Positions 1-11,454 of a stretch of DNA of 64,000 nucleotides are shown piece after piece. The stretch's first letter is position 1. Each line of letters starts with the position of its first letter. The stretch is from JACQFV01 sp964593585 (GTDB lineage: Bacteria; Zixibacteria; MSB-5A5; WJJR01). The notes beneath the pieces are model-generated. The model was given only the letters and a program-made list of their open reading frames with translations, ran no database searches and was not told the origin of the DNA. The position numbers and the translations under genes were made by a program. Location of the stretch: contig CAZQIZ010000003.1 of the NCBI GenBank assembly GCA_964593585.1, forward strand, positions 1 through 64,000, given 5' to 3'.

Positions 1-54
1 GCATCCTGATCTGTCATCGTACATTGCAATCGTCATTATGTTAGAGGGTCTTAG

Positions 55-1056
55 TCATCCTGCGTTCGGCTTCGCCCCGGCCTCGCTGGGCAAGAGCAAC
101 TGGTCAAGCGATTGCAGGACGGGCTCGATGCCGCGCCCGGTCATGGCGGAGATGGCGAAGTCGGCGAATGGGTAATTGGCCAGATCAACCAATTCTCCCG
201 GCAACAGGTCGATCTTATTGAGTACGACCCGACGTGGCTTCTCCAGCAGGAGCGGGTCAAACGCCTGCAATTCTGAAAGCAGGTGCGCCAGATCGTCGCC
301 CGGCGAGTCGGCTGTGATATCCAGGACGAACAGCAAAACGCGTGTGCGTTGAATGTGACGGAGGAAGCGGAAGCCGAGCCCCTTTCCCTCATGCGCGCCA
401 TCGATCAGTCCGGGTAGATCGGCCACCGTGTAGGTCTGGAAGTTGTGGCGTTCGACCACACCCAACTGCGGCTGGAGGGTGGTGAAGGGGTAGGCGGCGA
501 TCTTCGGCTCGGCGGCCGAGACCGCCTTGAGGAAGGTTGACTTCCCGGCGTTGGGATATCCGACGAGGCCGACATCGGCGATCAGACGGAGTTCGATCTT
601 GATCATCCGCGACTCGCCGGGCATGCCCGACTGGGCGCGGCGCGGCGCCTGCCGCGTGGCGGTCTTGAAGTGGGCGTTGCCCTTGCCGCCGGCCCCGCCC
701 TGCGCGATGATCGCCCGCTCGCCCGGATGAATCAGTTCGGCCAGCAAACGACCCTCTTCCTCATCGAAGATCAGCGTGCCGGGGGGAACGCGGACGATGG
801 CGTCGGCGCCCATGGCGCCGGCGCGCAGGGCGCCGGAACCGTGCGCGCCGTGCCTGGCGCGAATGTGTTTCTTGTATCGCAAATCCAGCAAAGTGGCCAG
901 GTTGGGATCGACTTCGGCGACCACATCCCCGCCCTTGCCGCCGTCGCCGCCGTCGGGCCCGCCTTTCGGCACGAACTTCTCGCGACGAAACGACACACAG
1001 CCGGCACCGCCGCGACCGGCGCTGATGCGCACAATGACTTCATCGACGAATTGCAT
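55..1056 (-). CDS. obg: Obg family GTPase (ribosome assembly / stringent response)
   Basis: Obg/CgtA GTPase, which binds the large ribosomal subunit and links its assembly to nucleotide levels. Residues 1-158 form the glycine-rich Obg fold, with many GG turns at residues 14-44. The G domain follows: G1 GYPNAGKS at 166-173, DLPG at 213-216, NKID at 280-283 and SAMTGRG at about 303. At 333 aa it lacks the C-terminal OCT extension seen in Bacillus Obg, which is common in Gram-negative lineages. It is the last gene of the minus-strand run that begins at tilS, 29 bases downstream of cdaA. Confidence 0.97.
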   Translation of the reverse strand: MQFVDEVIVRISAGRGGAGCVSFRREKFVPKGGPDGGDGGKGGDVVAEVDPNLATLLDLRYKKHIRARHGAHGSGALRAGAMGADAIVRVPPGTLIFDEEEGRLLAELIHPGERAIIAQGGAGGKGNAHFKTATRQAPRRAQSGMPGESRMIKIELRLIADVGLVGYPNAGKSTFLKAVSAAEPKIAAYPFTTLQPQLGVVERHNFQTYTVADLPGLIDGAHEGKGLGFRFLRHIQRTRVLLFVLDITADSPGDDLAHLLSELQAFDPLLLEKPRRVVLNKIDLLPGELVDLANYPFADFAISAMTGRGIEPVLQSLDQLLLPSEAGAKPNAG

Positions 1057-1085
1057 CGCGCCTCGAGGGAACGTGATTTGTGCGC

Positions 1086-1847
1086 CTACGACGACATCAG
1101 CGCGGAAACGTTCTCGCTCAACTTATCCAACGGGATGTTGCGGTACAGGCGTCCGCCGTGCGCCAGCGAGATCTGGCGGGTCTCCTCCGAAACGACGATG
1201 GCGATCGCATCGGAGACTTCGGTGATTCCCACCGCGGCCTTGTGGCGCATACCGAACAGGTCGGCGTAATCCTCATTGAGCGTCAACGGCAGCGTGCAGG
1301 CGGCCGCGTTGATGTTCTCGCCACGGATGATGACCGCGCCATCGTGCAGCGGCGAATGCGGCGTAAAGACGGTGACCAGCAGTTCGGCCGAGACCTTGGA
1401 ATTGACGAACTTGCCGGTCTCGGCGATGTTGCGCAACCCGACATCGCGCTCGATCACAATCAGTCCGCCCCATCCCAGTTCGGTCAGCCGCTCCACACCG
1501 CGGATGACCTCGTCCATCGAGGTGCTGTCCTGAATGCGCAACAGCGACCGGAAGAGGCGCGACTGGCCGATCTGCGCCAGCGCGCCGCGCAATTCCGGCT
1601 GGAACACCACGACCAACACGATGAAGCCCACGGTTGCCAGATTGGTGAACAGCCAACTGACGCCGCGCAGCTGAAACCAGAGCGCCAGAAAGGCAAGCAC
1701 ACCGACGAGCATGAGCCCCGCCACGATGTGCGCCGAACGTGTCCCCTTGACCAGCAGGAACATGCGGTAGAAGATGTACGACACCACCAGCACATCGATG
1801 AGGTCGATGAGACGGAACTGAAGAAATCCGATGTGGAACAGTTCCAC
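1086..1847 (-). CDS. cdaA: Diadenylate cyclase CdaA/DacA (c-di-AMP synthase)
   Basis: Membrane-bound DAC-domain enzyme making c-di-AMP from two ATP. Three hydrophobic segments fall within residues 12-84, followed by the DAC domain. The catalytic DGA motif is at 169-171 (LHDGAVII). The second motif, normally RHR, reads RHK at 201-203 (GMRHKAAVG). VSEET at 219-223 is also typical. Length 253 aa is normal for CdaA (about 250-275). It lies downstream of folP. In many bacteria cdaA is followed by ybbR and glmM, but here obg follows instead. Confidence 0.95.
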   Translation of the reverse strand: MELFHIGFLQFRLIDLIDVLVVSYIFYRMFLLVKGTRSAHIVAGLMLVGVLAFLALWFQLRGVSWLFTNLATVGFIVLVVVFQPELRGALAQIGQSRLFRSLLRIQDSTSMDEVIRGVERLTELGWGGLIVIERDVGLRNIAETGKFVNSKVSAELLVTVFTPHSPLHDGAVIIRGENINAAACTLPLTLNEDYADLFGMRHKAAVGITEVSDAIAIVVSEETRQISLAHGGRLYRNIPLDKLSENVSALMSS

Positions 1848-1930
1848 CGTCCCTCCGCGGCCAAGTGGGCAACGTGCACCGCATAATACGCATGCCGCGC
1901 GTTGCGGTCAATCAGACCCGCCCGCCCCGA

Positions 1931-2752
1931 TCAGCGTGGCCGGAGGGCCGCGTGCACCGTCAATGCCTGACGGGTAGCGGCCACATCATGAACGCGCACA
2001 ATCGCCGCACCGGCATCCACGGCGGCCAGCGCGGCCGCCAGCGAGCCGGGCAGGCGGTTGCCCACCGCAGCACCGGTCAGATGGCCGATGAACGACTTGC
2101 GCGAGGCCCCGATCAGCACCGGATAACCCAAAAAAGTCAGACGTGGAAGGTGTCGCAAAAGGGCCAGGTTGTGTTCGAGCGTCTTGCCGAAACCGATGCC
2201 CGGATCCAGGATGATCCTGTCGCGCGCGATTCCGTTCGCTTCGGCCGCGCGCGCCCGCTCGGCGAGGAAGCTGCAGACCTCTTCGACCACGTCATCATAG
2301 CGGGGGGCACTCTGCATGTCGCGCGGTGTGCCGAGCATGTGCATGAGCACAATCGGGCAGCCGCGGCGCGCGGCGAGGACGGCCGTCGCCGGATCATCAC
2401 GCAACGCCGAGATGTCGTTGATCCAATTTGCGCCGGCGTCGAGCGCCGCTTCCGCGGCCTGCGCACGGGTGGTATCGATGGAGATCGGTCCGTCCCAGAA
2501 ACGACGAATCGCCCGGATCACGGGCACAACACGTTCGATTTGCGCCTCCGTGGGCACCGGGTGCGCGCCGGGGCGGGTCGATTCCCCACCGATATCGATG
2601 ATGTCGGCGCCCTCCTCGGTCATCCGCCGCGCCTGTTCAATCGCATGGACGGGGTCGATATACTGGCCACCATCGGAGAACGAGTCGGGGGTGACATTCA
2701 AAATCCCCATGATCCACGGGGACGGACCGGCGGGCCAGTGGGAGTCGGGCAT
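1931..2752 (-). CDS. folP: Dihydropteroate synthase
   Basis: Folate-pathway enzyme condensing 6-hydroxymethyl-dihydropterin pyrophosphate with p-aminobenzoate. The N-terminal signature MGILNVTPDSFSDGG (residues 15-29) and the GGESTRPGAHPV loop are both present, and the TIM-barrel length of 273 aa is normal. It sits between ftsH and cdaA on the same strand, but a strong hairpin with a T-tail lies between ftsH and folP, so folP may also have its own promoter. The ftsH-folP-cdaA order is common in bacteria. Confidence 0.96.
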   Translation of the reverse strand: MPDSHWPAGPSPWIMGILNVTPDSFSDGGQYIDPVHAIEQARRMTEEGADIIDIGGESTRPGAHPVPTEAQIERVVPVIRAIRRFWDGPISIDTTRAQAAEAALDAGANWINDISALRDDPATAVLAARRGCPIVLMHMLGTPRDMQSAPRYDDVVEEVCSFLAERARAAEANGIARDRIILDPGIGFGKTLEHNLALLRHLPRLTFLGYPVLIGASRKSFIGHLTGAAVGNRLPGSLAAALAAVDAGAAIVRVHDVAATRQALTVHAALRPR

Positions 2753-2762
2753 GGGCGCCTCA

Positions 2763-2792
2763 ACGAAAAGGGGCGCGGTGTTCCGCGCCCCT
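2763..2792 (-). terminator. Rho-independent terminator after ftsH
   Basis: Perfect 10-bp inverted repeat (2769-2778 / 2783-2792) with a 4-nt loop, G+C rich. On the minus strand it is followed by TTTTCGTT. It lies 31 bases past the ftsH stop and just before folP, so it would end or attenuate ftsH transcription. The same tail follows the hairpin at 23364-23389. Confidence 0.75.
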
Positions 2793-2822
2793 CAAGGAAT
2801 GACATTCCGAACGGAGAATCAA

Positions 2823-4860
<2,038 letters not shown>

Positions 4861-4868
<8 letters not shown>

Positions 4869-5448
4869 GCGAATCAGTCTCCTCTGTTTGGGTCGGGTTC
4901 AATCGCCCGATGTACGGCAGGTGGCGGTACCGTTCCGCCAAGTCCAGCCCGTAGCCGACCACGAACCCACCATCGATCTTAAACCCCACATACTCTATCG
5001 GCAGTTCCGGGTCCTCGGCCGCCCGTTTGTCCAACAGGGCCACGCAGGCCAAGCGCCGGGGCTGCCGGGTCATCAGGAGCCGGCGAATATGGGACAATGT
5101 GGCTCCGGTGTCCACAATGTCTTCTACAATGATGACGCTCCGTCCGGTGATGTTCACCGTCAAATCTTTCAACAACTTGGGGGCACCGGAGGCGGCCGTC
5201 CCCGCCCCGTAGGCGGCCACCGCCATAAAGTCAATGTGGTGCGGAATATGCATCGCCCGGCACAGATCGGCCACGAAGATGAAACTGCCCTTGAGCATCC
5301 CGATCAGAATCGGGGTCTCATCGACGAAATCGCGGTCGATCTCGCGCGCCAATTCCCCGACCCGCCGATGGATCTGATCGGCGGACAGCAAAACTTCCAT
5401 CGCAGGCACCGTCCGTTCAGGCTCTATCGTCAAGACTTCTTCTTCCAT
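4861..5448 (-). CDS. hpt: Hypoxanthine phosphoribosyltransferase
   Basis: Purine salvage enzyme converting hypoxanthine/guanine plus PRPP to IMP/GMP. The PRPP-binding loop VIIVEDIVDTGATL is at residues 105-118 and the LKGSFIF loop at 52-58. Length 195 aa is slightly above the usual 175-185 because of about 12 extra N-terminal residues. The start overlaps the end of tilS by 19 bases, and an internal ATG at residue 17 is a possible alternative. The tilS-hpt-ftsH order is one of the most conserved small clusters in bacteria. Confidence 0.96.
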
Positions 5449-6836
5449 GATCCCTCCACCACACGGGCCTCCAAGACCCGTCGTGTCCGGCTGGTCAGGC
5501 GCACCCGCTCGGCGATCGGAAGCCCGACCGGCCAGACGATGCCCTGATCGTCCACCACCACTGGAACGAAAGGACGTTCAAATGACGGCACCTTACGGTC
5601 CGCCAACAATTCCGAGAGCGCTTTGGTTCCGGTCAAACCGAGGGGACGGTAACGGTCCCCGGGGCGGGGCCAGCGGATCGTGATGGCGCCGGCCAGACGG
5701 TCGAGGTCGAAGCGGGCCAGACGACGGTCATCGGCGCGACGTTGCGCGGGCGGCTCCACCACCCGGGTCCGCAACGACGGCACAGGCGGCCGTAGGCGGG
5801 CCGAACGGCGCGCGACATGCAGCGCCCCCTGCGACCACGTCATGATCAATTGACCCTGTTCGAGACTCACGGTCCCCGCCTGCTTGTGCCGTCGCCGGAG
5901 TTCGGCGAACCGCGTCACGGTCGCCGTCGTGGGCACAAGGGCCAATCCCATCCGTTTGATCAAATCGCGCAGAACATACGGGTCGAACGCCTCATCATAC
6001 CGCGCCAGCTTCCCGGCATCAAGCGCCAACATCCCAGTCCGGGAAGGGCGCAGAGACCGCTCGACGATCCGTGCCGCGCGCGTCTCGAGGTAGACACGCT
6101 GGCGCCAGAGCTGTTCGCCCAACCGCGCCAGTCCTTCGACAATGGCGGGGTTTTCCGCCGCCAGCACAGGCAGGATCCGCGCGCGGATCCGGTTGCGCTG
6201 GTACTTGGCCGCAGCATTCGAGGAATCCTCCCGGTAGGACAAACCGGCAGCGGCAAGGTAGGCGAGGATGGCTTGACGTGAGACATCATACAAAGGCCGG
6301 ATGATCCGTCCTCTCACCGGTGGAATGCCCGAGAGCGCAAATGTGCCGCCGCCATCCGCAATCGCCGCAGCGACCGTCTCGGCGCGGTCGTCACGTTGAT
6401 GCGCGACCGCGATATGGCCATAGCCAAAGCGCGTCGCCAGCGAATCGAAAAACCGGTAACGCGCCTCGCGGGCCCACATCTGAACATTTGCGCCTTTGGG
6501 GCACGCAGAGGGACGAAGGCGGCGAAGGTGGAATTTCAATCCCCAGCGCCGCGCCAACGCGCGGACAAACACCTCATCCGCCTGCGATTCCCGGCCGCGC
6601 AGTCCGTGATTGACATGCGCCACCGCGACATGCCAGCGATAAGCGGGCGCCAGGTCAAGCAGCGCCCGCAGCATCGCCACCGAGTCGGGCCCGCCGGAGA
6701 CCGCGGCCAGAATCCGACCGCCGCGCCGCGGACAACCGAAGCGCGCAAAATACGCGGTCACCGCGGCAAGGACATCATCCGCCGCGGGTCCGGCCGCGCC
6801 TGTCGGCGCGGTGTCTGGCAGGGATCGCTGGCGCAT
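5430..6836 (-). CDS. tilS: tRNA(Ile)-lysidine synthase TilS
   Basis: N-type ATP pyrophosphatase that converts C34 of the CAU-anticodon tRNA-Ile to lysidine so that it reads AUA. The PP-loop SGGPDS is at residues 47-52. The N-terminal catalytic domain is followed by the TilS linker and C-terminal domain (the final third includes a WPRPGDRYRPLG segment). I chose the ATG at 6836, 13 bases after the upstream phosphatase stop; a longer frame to 6941 would overlap that gene by 92 bases and has a low-complexity Arg/Ser leader. About 468 aa is normal. Confidence 0.94.
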   Translation of the reverse strand: MRQRSLPDTAPTGAAGPAADDVLAAVTAYFARFGCPRRGGRILAAVSGGPDSVAMLRALLDLAPAYRWHVAVAHVNHGLRGRESQADEVFVRALARRWGLKFHLRRLRPSACPKGANVQMWAREARYRFFDSLATRFGYGHIAVAHQRDDRAETVAAAIADGGGTFALSGIPPVRGRIIRPLYDVSRQAILAYLAAAGLSYREDSSNAAAKYQRNRIRARILPVLAAENPAIVEGLARLGEQLWRQRVYLETRAARIVERSLRPSRTGMLALDAGKLARYDEAFDPYVLRDLIKRMGLALVPTTATVTRFAELRRRHKQAGTVSLEQGQLIMTWSQGALHVARRSARLRPPVPSLRTRVVEPPAQRRADDRRLARFDLDRLAGAITIRWPRPGDRYRPLGLTGTKALSELLADRKVPSFERPFVPVVVDDQGIVWPVGLPIAERVRLTSRTRRVLEARVVEGSWKKKS

Positions 6837-6849
6837 TGGCTGCGGCCGT

Positions 6850-8652
6850 CTATTGAACACGCACGGCGAGCATGGTGATGTCGTCGCGCGACTGCTCCGG
6901 ATCGGCAAAGTCGTCGACCGCCTGACGGACCGTGGCGACAATCTCCTCCGCGGAACGTCCGTGGTTGGCCCGCACGACGTCGATCAGACGGTTCATTTCA
7001 AACATGGTGCCGTCGAATCCCACGACATCGGTCACGCCGTCGGTGTACAGGAAAATCAAATCGCCCGGCAATAGGCCGATGGCGCGCTCCTCAAAGACCG
7101 AATCCTCGAACAGCCCCAGCGCCGTGCCCCCCTCCTTAAGCATGAGGATCGAGCCGTCGGCGCGGCAGAGGATGCCGGGGTTGTGACCGGCGTTGGAGAA
7201 GGTGAAGATGCGATTGCGCACATCCAGGACGCCGTAAATCGCGGTGACAAAGCGCGAACGCTCGTTGCGCTCGCACAAAAGCCGGTTCACCTTTTGCATG
7301 ATGCTGCGCAGCGCGTAGTTGTTGCGGATTTCGGCGATGAGCGAGGCGCGGAAGGTGGCCATGATCAGCGCCGCCGGCACACCCTTGCCGGCCACATCGG
7401 CAATGGCGATCCCGATCTGCCCGTCAATGATGTCGATGAAATCGTAGTAGTCGCCCCCCACTTCCGCCGATGGAATGTTCAGTCCGGCGATGTCGAAGCC
7501 CGGGATGCGGGGGTTGTCGTCGGGCAGGAAGGTCTGCTGGATGTTCTTGGCGACTTCCAGTTCGCCCTTGATGCGGCGCTGCTCGACAACGCTGGCGTGG
7601 TCGCGGGCCCGTCCGATCGCCATCCCGGCGTGCTGAGCGAAGACCGTGACCAGATCGAGATCGGCCTCGTAGAAACCATTGGGGATGTCACGTTCGAGAT
7701 TGAAGACACCCACCAATCGATCGCCGGCGAAGATCGGAACGACCATCTCCGAGCGCGTCTGCTCGCGGGCCTTCTGGTAGCGCTCGTCCTGGGTGACATC
7801 GCGCACAATGAGCGGCTGGCCATTGACCGCAACCCAGCCCACCAGTCCCTGGCGCGCCTTGCTTTCCAGCGGCGACGATTCCGGTTTGGCAGGCGCTTCG
7901 ACCCCATAGCCGCGGGCAACGATCTGCTCGACCTTACCGTCGGCGCCCACCAGGAAAATACCGCCGGCGTCATATGGAAGCACACGGTTGAGCGAATCCA
8001 TGATCGTCTCGAGGACCTCATCCAGATCCAGCGAGCTGGACAGGATCCGGCTGGCCTCCAGCAGACTCTTGTTTTCCAGCGACTGACGTTCGGCCCGGCG
8101 ATAGAGCAGAGCGTTCTCCAATGCCACCGCGGCCTGCTCGGCCAGCGGCTGCATGAGCGCGTCAATCTTGGCGCCAGAGTTGGTCTCGTTGACCAGCACG
8201 GCAATCGCGCCAAGGACATGATCGCGGTGAATGAGCGGGACCCAGCGCTCAACGCGGACTTGCTCACCGGCCGCCGCCTTGATCGCCGCGTCGATGTCGG
8301 CCAACGGCGTGGCGAAGGGCTGCGGATCGGTGCCGCGCGCCTCCAGCCAGCCGATCAGTTCGCCGCCGACGCCGACCGGCAGATCGTGCGGACCATCGGT
8401 GGTCCGCGTCCAAATCTTGAAGATGACGGGATGGTGGGTGCGGGGCCGATGCAACAGGAGCACCGCTCCCTCCGAGCCGGTCAGTGTCGCCAGCAGTTCG
8501 GTGACGATCGAATACAGTTCATCCAAACGCAGGGTGCCATGCATCATGCGCGCCGCCACAATCAGCGCTTCGGCCTCCGACTTGGGGACAAAGCCGTGGC
8601 GACGGCCTGATTTTGGCGCAGTTTTACCCTTTGGGCGCGTTGAGGCATCCAT
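6850..8652 (-). CDS. GAF-GAF-SpoIIE (PP2C-type) serine phosphatase, RsbU-like
   Basis: Cytosolic signalling phosphatase. Two GAF-like sensory domains (about 30-190 and 205-365) precede a PPM/SpoIIE phosphatase domain (about 385-600). That domain has the metal-binding patterns VGGDYYDF, AIADVAGKG, FSNAGHNP, YTDGVTD and a C-terminal RDDITML. Such proteins usually dephosphorylate an anti-anti-sigma (STAS) partner, but no STAS or RsbW-type kinase gene lies nearby. The N-terminus is short and basic, with no membrane segment. It immediately precedes tilS on the same strand, so it may share that transcript. Confidence 0.93.
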   Translation of the reverse strand: MDASTRPKGKTAPKSGRRHGFVPKSEAEALIVAARMMHGTLRLDELYSIVTELLATLTGSEGAVLLLHRPRTHHPVIFKIWTRTTDGPHDLPVGVGGELIGWLEARGTDPQPFATPLADIDAAIKAAAGEQVRVERWVPLIHRDHVLGAIAVLVNETNSGAKIDALMQPLAEQAAVALENALLYRRAERQSLENKSLLEASRILSSSLDLDEVLETIMDSLNRVLPYDAGGIFLVGADGKVEQIVARGYGVEAPAKPESSPLESKARQGLVGWVAVNGQPLIVRDVTQDERYQKAREQTRSEMVVPIFAGDRLVGVFNLERDIPNGFYEADLDLVTVFAQHAGMAIGRARDHASVVEQRRIKGELEVAKNIQQTFLPDDNPRIPGFDIAGLNIPSAEVGGDYYDFIDIIDGQIGIAIADVAGKGVPAALIMATFRASLIAEIRNNYALRSIMQKVNRLLCERNERSRFVTAIYGVLDVRNRIFTFSNAGHNPGILCRADGSILMLKEGGTALGLFEDSVFEERAIGLLPGDLIFLYTDGVTDVVGFDGTMFEMNRLIDVVRANHGRSAEEIVATVRQAVDDFADPEQSRDDITMLAVRVQ

Positions 8653-8754
8653 CCTGCATCATCCCTGGAGGAGACCAGGTCCAGATTGTACCCGTCTCAC
8701 AGCCAAACATACGAGTTTGCCCGCATTTTGTGCAGAAAAACTCCATCAGCGAAC

Positions 8755-9639
8755 TCATTGATCCAGCGGGGTTTGCTCGGCACTCAGCGGGCCGGTCGGT
8801 TGTTTGCTGGCGGCGGTATGGCGAGTGTGCCAGTGCAATTGCATGACCGCGTAGATGAGAATCAGCCCGGCCGGCGCCGTCACATACCAAGGCAGGAACT
8901 CCGGCGGTTTCTCCCAATCCTCGGGACGTTGCAGTGAGAAGATCACCAGCGCGGTCGCATTATTGGCGACATGCGCCGCGATCGACGGGTACACTGATCC
9001 GGTCCGTTCGCGCAGGTAACCCAGCAGCGCGCCGAAGGTCCACAGGCCGACGAAATTCCATGGGTTCAGATGCAGCAGCGCAAACAGCGCGCCACCCCAG
9101 AGGATTGCAGCGTTCTGACCGAACGATCGGCGCAGACCGGTCTGAATCAATCCGCGGAATGCCACTTCCTCGCAGATCCCCGGCACCACCGCCGCAGTCA
9201 GCAGAAGCATCACCAGTTCTATGGGCGAGCCGGCGGCGAGATTCTGACGGTAGAAATCGAAATGCTCCTGCGGAATCGGCCAGATCCGATCGAGCAGGAC
9301 CGGAACATTGCTTTGCACGACGGCAAATGATCCCACGGCGATCATGCACCACAGCCAGAATCCCGCCCCCACATCAGGCGCCCTCGTCCAAGTGCGCCAG
9401 CCGGTGTCAAACAGCGGCCGCAGCACCAGCGGGATCAGCACAAAGGCGGCCACTTCGGAAACGATGATCGACGTGTAAAACCCACCCGTGCCCGCCAGTG
9501 CCGGCGCCGCCACAAAGGAGATGAGCGCGGCGGCGACAAAGTAGATGAGCGCCATCCCCCCATCCCAACGGCGCTGCGGCGAAGGTGGGAGTGTGGGTGA
9601 CGGTTCGGGCGTCGTCGGCGGCGGAAGCTGGGTGTCCAT
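8755..9639 (-). CDS. CPBP family intramembrane glutamic/metalloprotease
   Basis: Polytopic membrane protein of 294 aa with about seven or eight hydrophobic segments and the Abi/CPBP signature: EEVAFRG (motif 1), FALLHLN (motif 2) and HVANNA (motif 3). The family includes eukaryotic CAAX prenyl endopeptidase Rce1 and bacterial immunity or regulatory proteases; the substrate here cannot be inferred. The N-terminus is cytosolic and proline rich. It lies about 100 bases upstream of the phosphatase gene on the same strand and 438 bases from the next gene. Confidence 0.9.
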   Translation of the reverse strand: MDTQLPPPTTPEPSPTLPPSPQRRWDGGMALIYFVAAALISFVAAPALAGTGGFYTSIIVSEVAAFVLIPLVLRPLFDTGWRTWTRAPDVGAGFWLWCMIAVGSFAVVQSNVPVLLDRIWPIPQEHFDFYRQNLAAGSPIELVMLLLTAAVVPGICEEVAFRGLIQTGLRRSFGQNAAILWGGALFALLHLNPWNFVGLWTFGALLGYLRERTGSVYPSIAAHVANNATALVIFSLQRPEDWEKPPEFLPWYVTAPAGLILIYAVMQLHWHTRHTAASKQPTGPLSAEQTPLDQ

Positions 9640-10077
9640 GGTCAGGTGTCAGTCCGCGGAGAATGTAAGCAGCCACGCCAGATTGCGCCTCCTCCGACTG
9701 CAAAAGGAGGGAGCCCCGGGCTGAGGGCGGCAACCCGGGGCGGAGAGGAATTGCATGGGTCTGGGGGTTCGTAGGGACGTTCTAACTCGGGTCTCCTCTT
9801 GGTTCCGGCCTCCTTTGGCTGCGGACGGGGCGGGTCTCCACTACCGATTGATTGCCGCGTCCGTGTGACTGGCCAAATCGCAAATGCGTCGCCCACGGAC
9901 AGATTTTCTTGCGGTGTGCACACAAGAGGTTGACGGATCAGTGGATACCGAGGTGCTCGAATTTCGCACAGGCGATTACTTCTCGCACACAGCGGCGTGG
10001 AACCGACAAAAACAGTGGGGAAAAAACAACAGACTGTGGCGGGGATCGCCACAGTCTGATGAACTCGCAAAACGGTC
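9640..10077. other. Intergenic region with inverted repeat
   Basis: No credible gene. It should contain the promoter of the CPBP gene (its 9640-9700 side) and, at its right end, the terminator of the CoA-transferase operon. A C+G-rich inverted repeat (CCCCGGG at 9714-9720, CCCGGGG at 9734-9740, 13-nt loop) looks like a dispersed palindromic element rather than a terminator, since no T-run follows on either strand. Confidence 0.5.
10021..10058 (-). terminator. Rho-independent terminator of the 2-oxoacid/CoA-transferase operon
   Basis: Perfect 12-bp inverted repeat (10030-10041 / 10047-10058, loop GGGAT). On the minus strand it is followed by TTGTTTTTTCCCC. It begins about 20 bases past the CoA-transferase stop, so it closes the minus-strand operon that begins near 15832. 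Confidence 0.85.
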
Positions 10078-11373
10078 TTAAAGCAGTTTGCGTTCGCGCG
10101 CCTGCCGCGTCAGTTCGTCGCGGAATTGCGGATCGGCGATGCCGATCAGCGCCTTGGCGCGTTCGCGGAGGTTCTTCCCGAACAGGTGCGCGACACCGTG
10201 TTCGGTCACGACATAATGCACGTCGGCCCGGGTGGTCACCACGCCGGCGCCATGCTTGAGCATCGGCACGATGCGCGACTCCCGGCCGCTGCGCGCCGTG
10301 GACGGCAGCGCGATGATCGGCATGCCGCCCCGCGAGCGCGCCGCGCCGCGGATGAAGTCCACTTGGCCGCCAAAACCCGAATAAATCTTCGGTCCGATGG
10401 AGTCGGCGCAGACCTGCCCCGAGAGATCGACCTCGATCGCCGAGTTGATGCCGATGATGTTGTCGTTCTGGCCGATGACAAACGGATCATTGACATGGTC
10501 AACCGGGTGCGCTTCGACCATCGGGTTATTGTCCAGGAAGTTGTAGAGGTCCCGGGTGCCCAGGGCGAACGTGATGACCACTTTGCCGGGGTGCAGGGTC
10601 TTGCGGTAGCCGGTCACAATGCCACGCTCAATCGCGTGCATCGCGCCGTCGGAGAGCATCTCCGTGTGAATGCCCAGGTCCTTGAGCCCGTCCATCATGC
10701 TCCAGACCGCGTCGGGAATGCCGCCGATCCCCATCTGGATGGTGGCGCCGTCGGTCAGCATGCCACGAATGTGCTCACCGATGCGGCGCTCCACGTCGCT
10801 GATCGGCCGCGGCTTGAGCTCGGGCAGCGGCTGGTTGTGCTCGACAATATGGGCCACACGGCTGACGTGGATGAAGGAATCGCCGAGCACGCGCGGCATC
10901 TGCTCGTTGACCTGCACGATGACCTTCTTGGCCATGGTACAGGCAGCGTTGGCGTTCATCACCTCCACGCCGTAACTCATGAATCCATGGTCGTCCGGCG
11001 GCGAGACCATTACCATCGCCACGTCCAGCGGCACGATCCTCTCGTAGAAAAGCCGTGGAATCTGATGCAGGAAGACCGGAATGTAATCGGCGCGTCCGGC
11101 ATTGACCGCCTCGCGGTCGGCGGGGCCGACAAACAGCGAGTTGTGCCGGAAGTGTGGAGCCATTTCGGGACGGCTGAGCGGGTCTTCACCCATCAGCAGC
11201 ACGTGGTACAGTTGCACACCGGTCAGCTCCGACGCGCGCGCGGCCAACGCGTCGATCAGGCCGTTCGGCGTGGCCGCGTTGCCGCCATAGTACACGTTGT
11301 CGCCGCTATTAATAATGCGGACCGCCTGCTCCGCGGTGCAGAGCTTGCGGCGATAATCCTCGACCCATTGCAT
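10078..11373 (-). CDS. Acetyl-CoA hydrolase/transferase family (4-hydroxybutyrate CoA-transferase-like)
   Basis: Class I CoA-transferase of 431 aa, typical length for Cat1/AbfT-type enzymes. Features include the GGNAATPNGL N-terminal loop, the glycine-rich MGIGGIPDAV segment, the GINSAIEVDLSGQV strand carrying the presumed catalytic glutamate, and VVTEHGVAHLFGKNLRERA near the C-terminus. It moves CoA between acyl groups such as acetyl-CoA and butyrate or hydroxybutyrate, or hydrolyses acetyl-CoA; the exact acyl group is not readable. It is the last gene of the operon with alanine dehydrogenase and 2-oxoacid oxidoreductase, where it could use or supply the acyl-CoA they produce. Confidence 0.92.
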   Translation of the reverse strand: MQWVEDYRRKLCTAEQAVRIINSGDNVYYGGNAATPNGLIDALAARASELTGVQLYHVLLMGEDPLSRPEMAPHFRHNSLFVGPADREAVNAGRADYIPVFLHQIPRLFYERIVPLDVAMVMVSPPDDHGFMSYGVEVMNANAACTMAKKVIVQVNEQMPRVLGDSFIHVSRVAHIVEHNQPLPELKPRPISDVERRIGEHIRGMLTDGATIQMGIGGIPDAVWSMMDGLKDLGIHTEMLSDGAMHAIERGIVTGYRKTLHPGKVVITFALGTRDLYNFLDNNPMVEAHPVDHVNDPFVIGQNDNIIGINSAIEVDLSGQVCADSIGPKIYSGFGGQVDFIRGAARSRGGMPIIALPSTARSGRESRIVPMLKHGAGVVTTRADVHYVVTEHGVAHLFGKNLRERAKALIGIADPQFRDELTRQARERKLL

Positions 11374-11454
11374 TGTTCATCTCCTGGTGCCAGCGCGGGG
11401 CACCGAAGCGGAATGTCCACGGCGCGTGCGCAGCCCACGCCGATTCCGCGTCGC

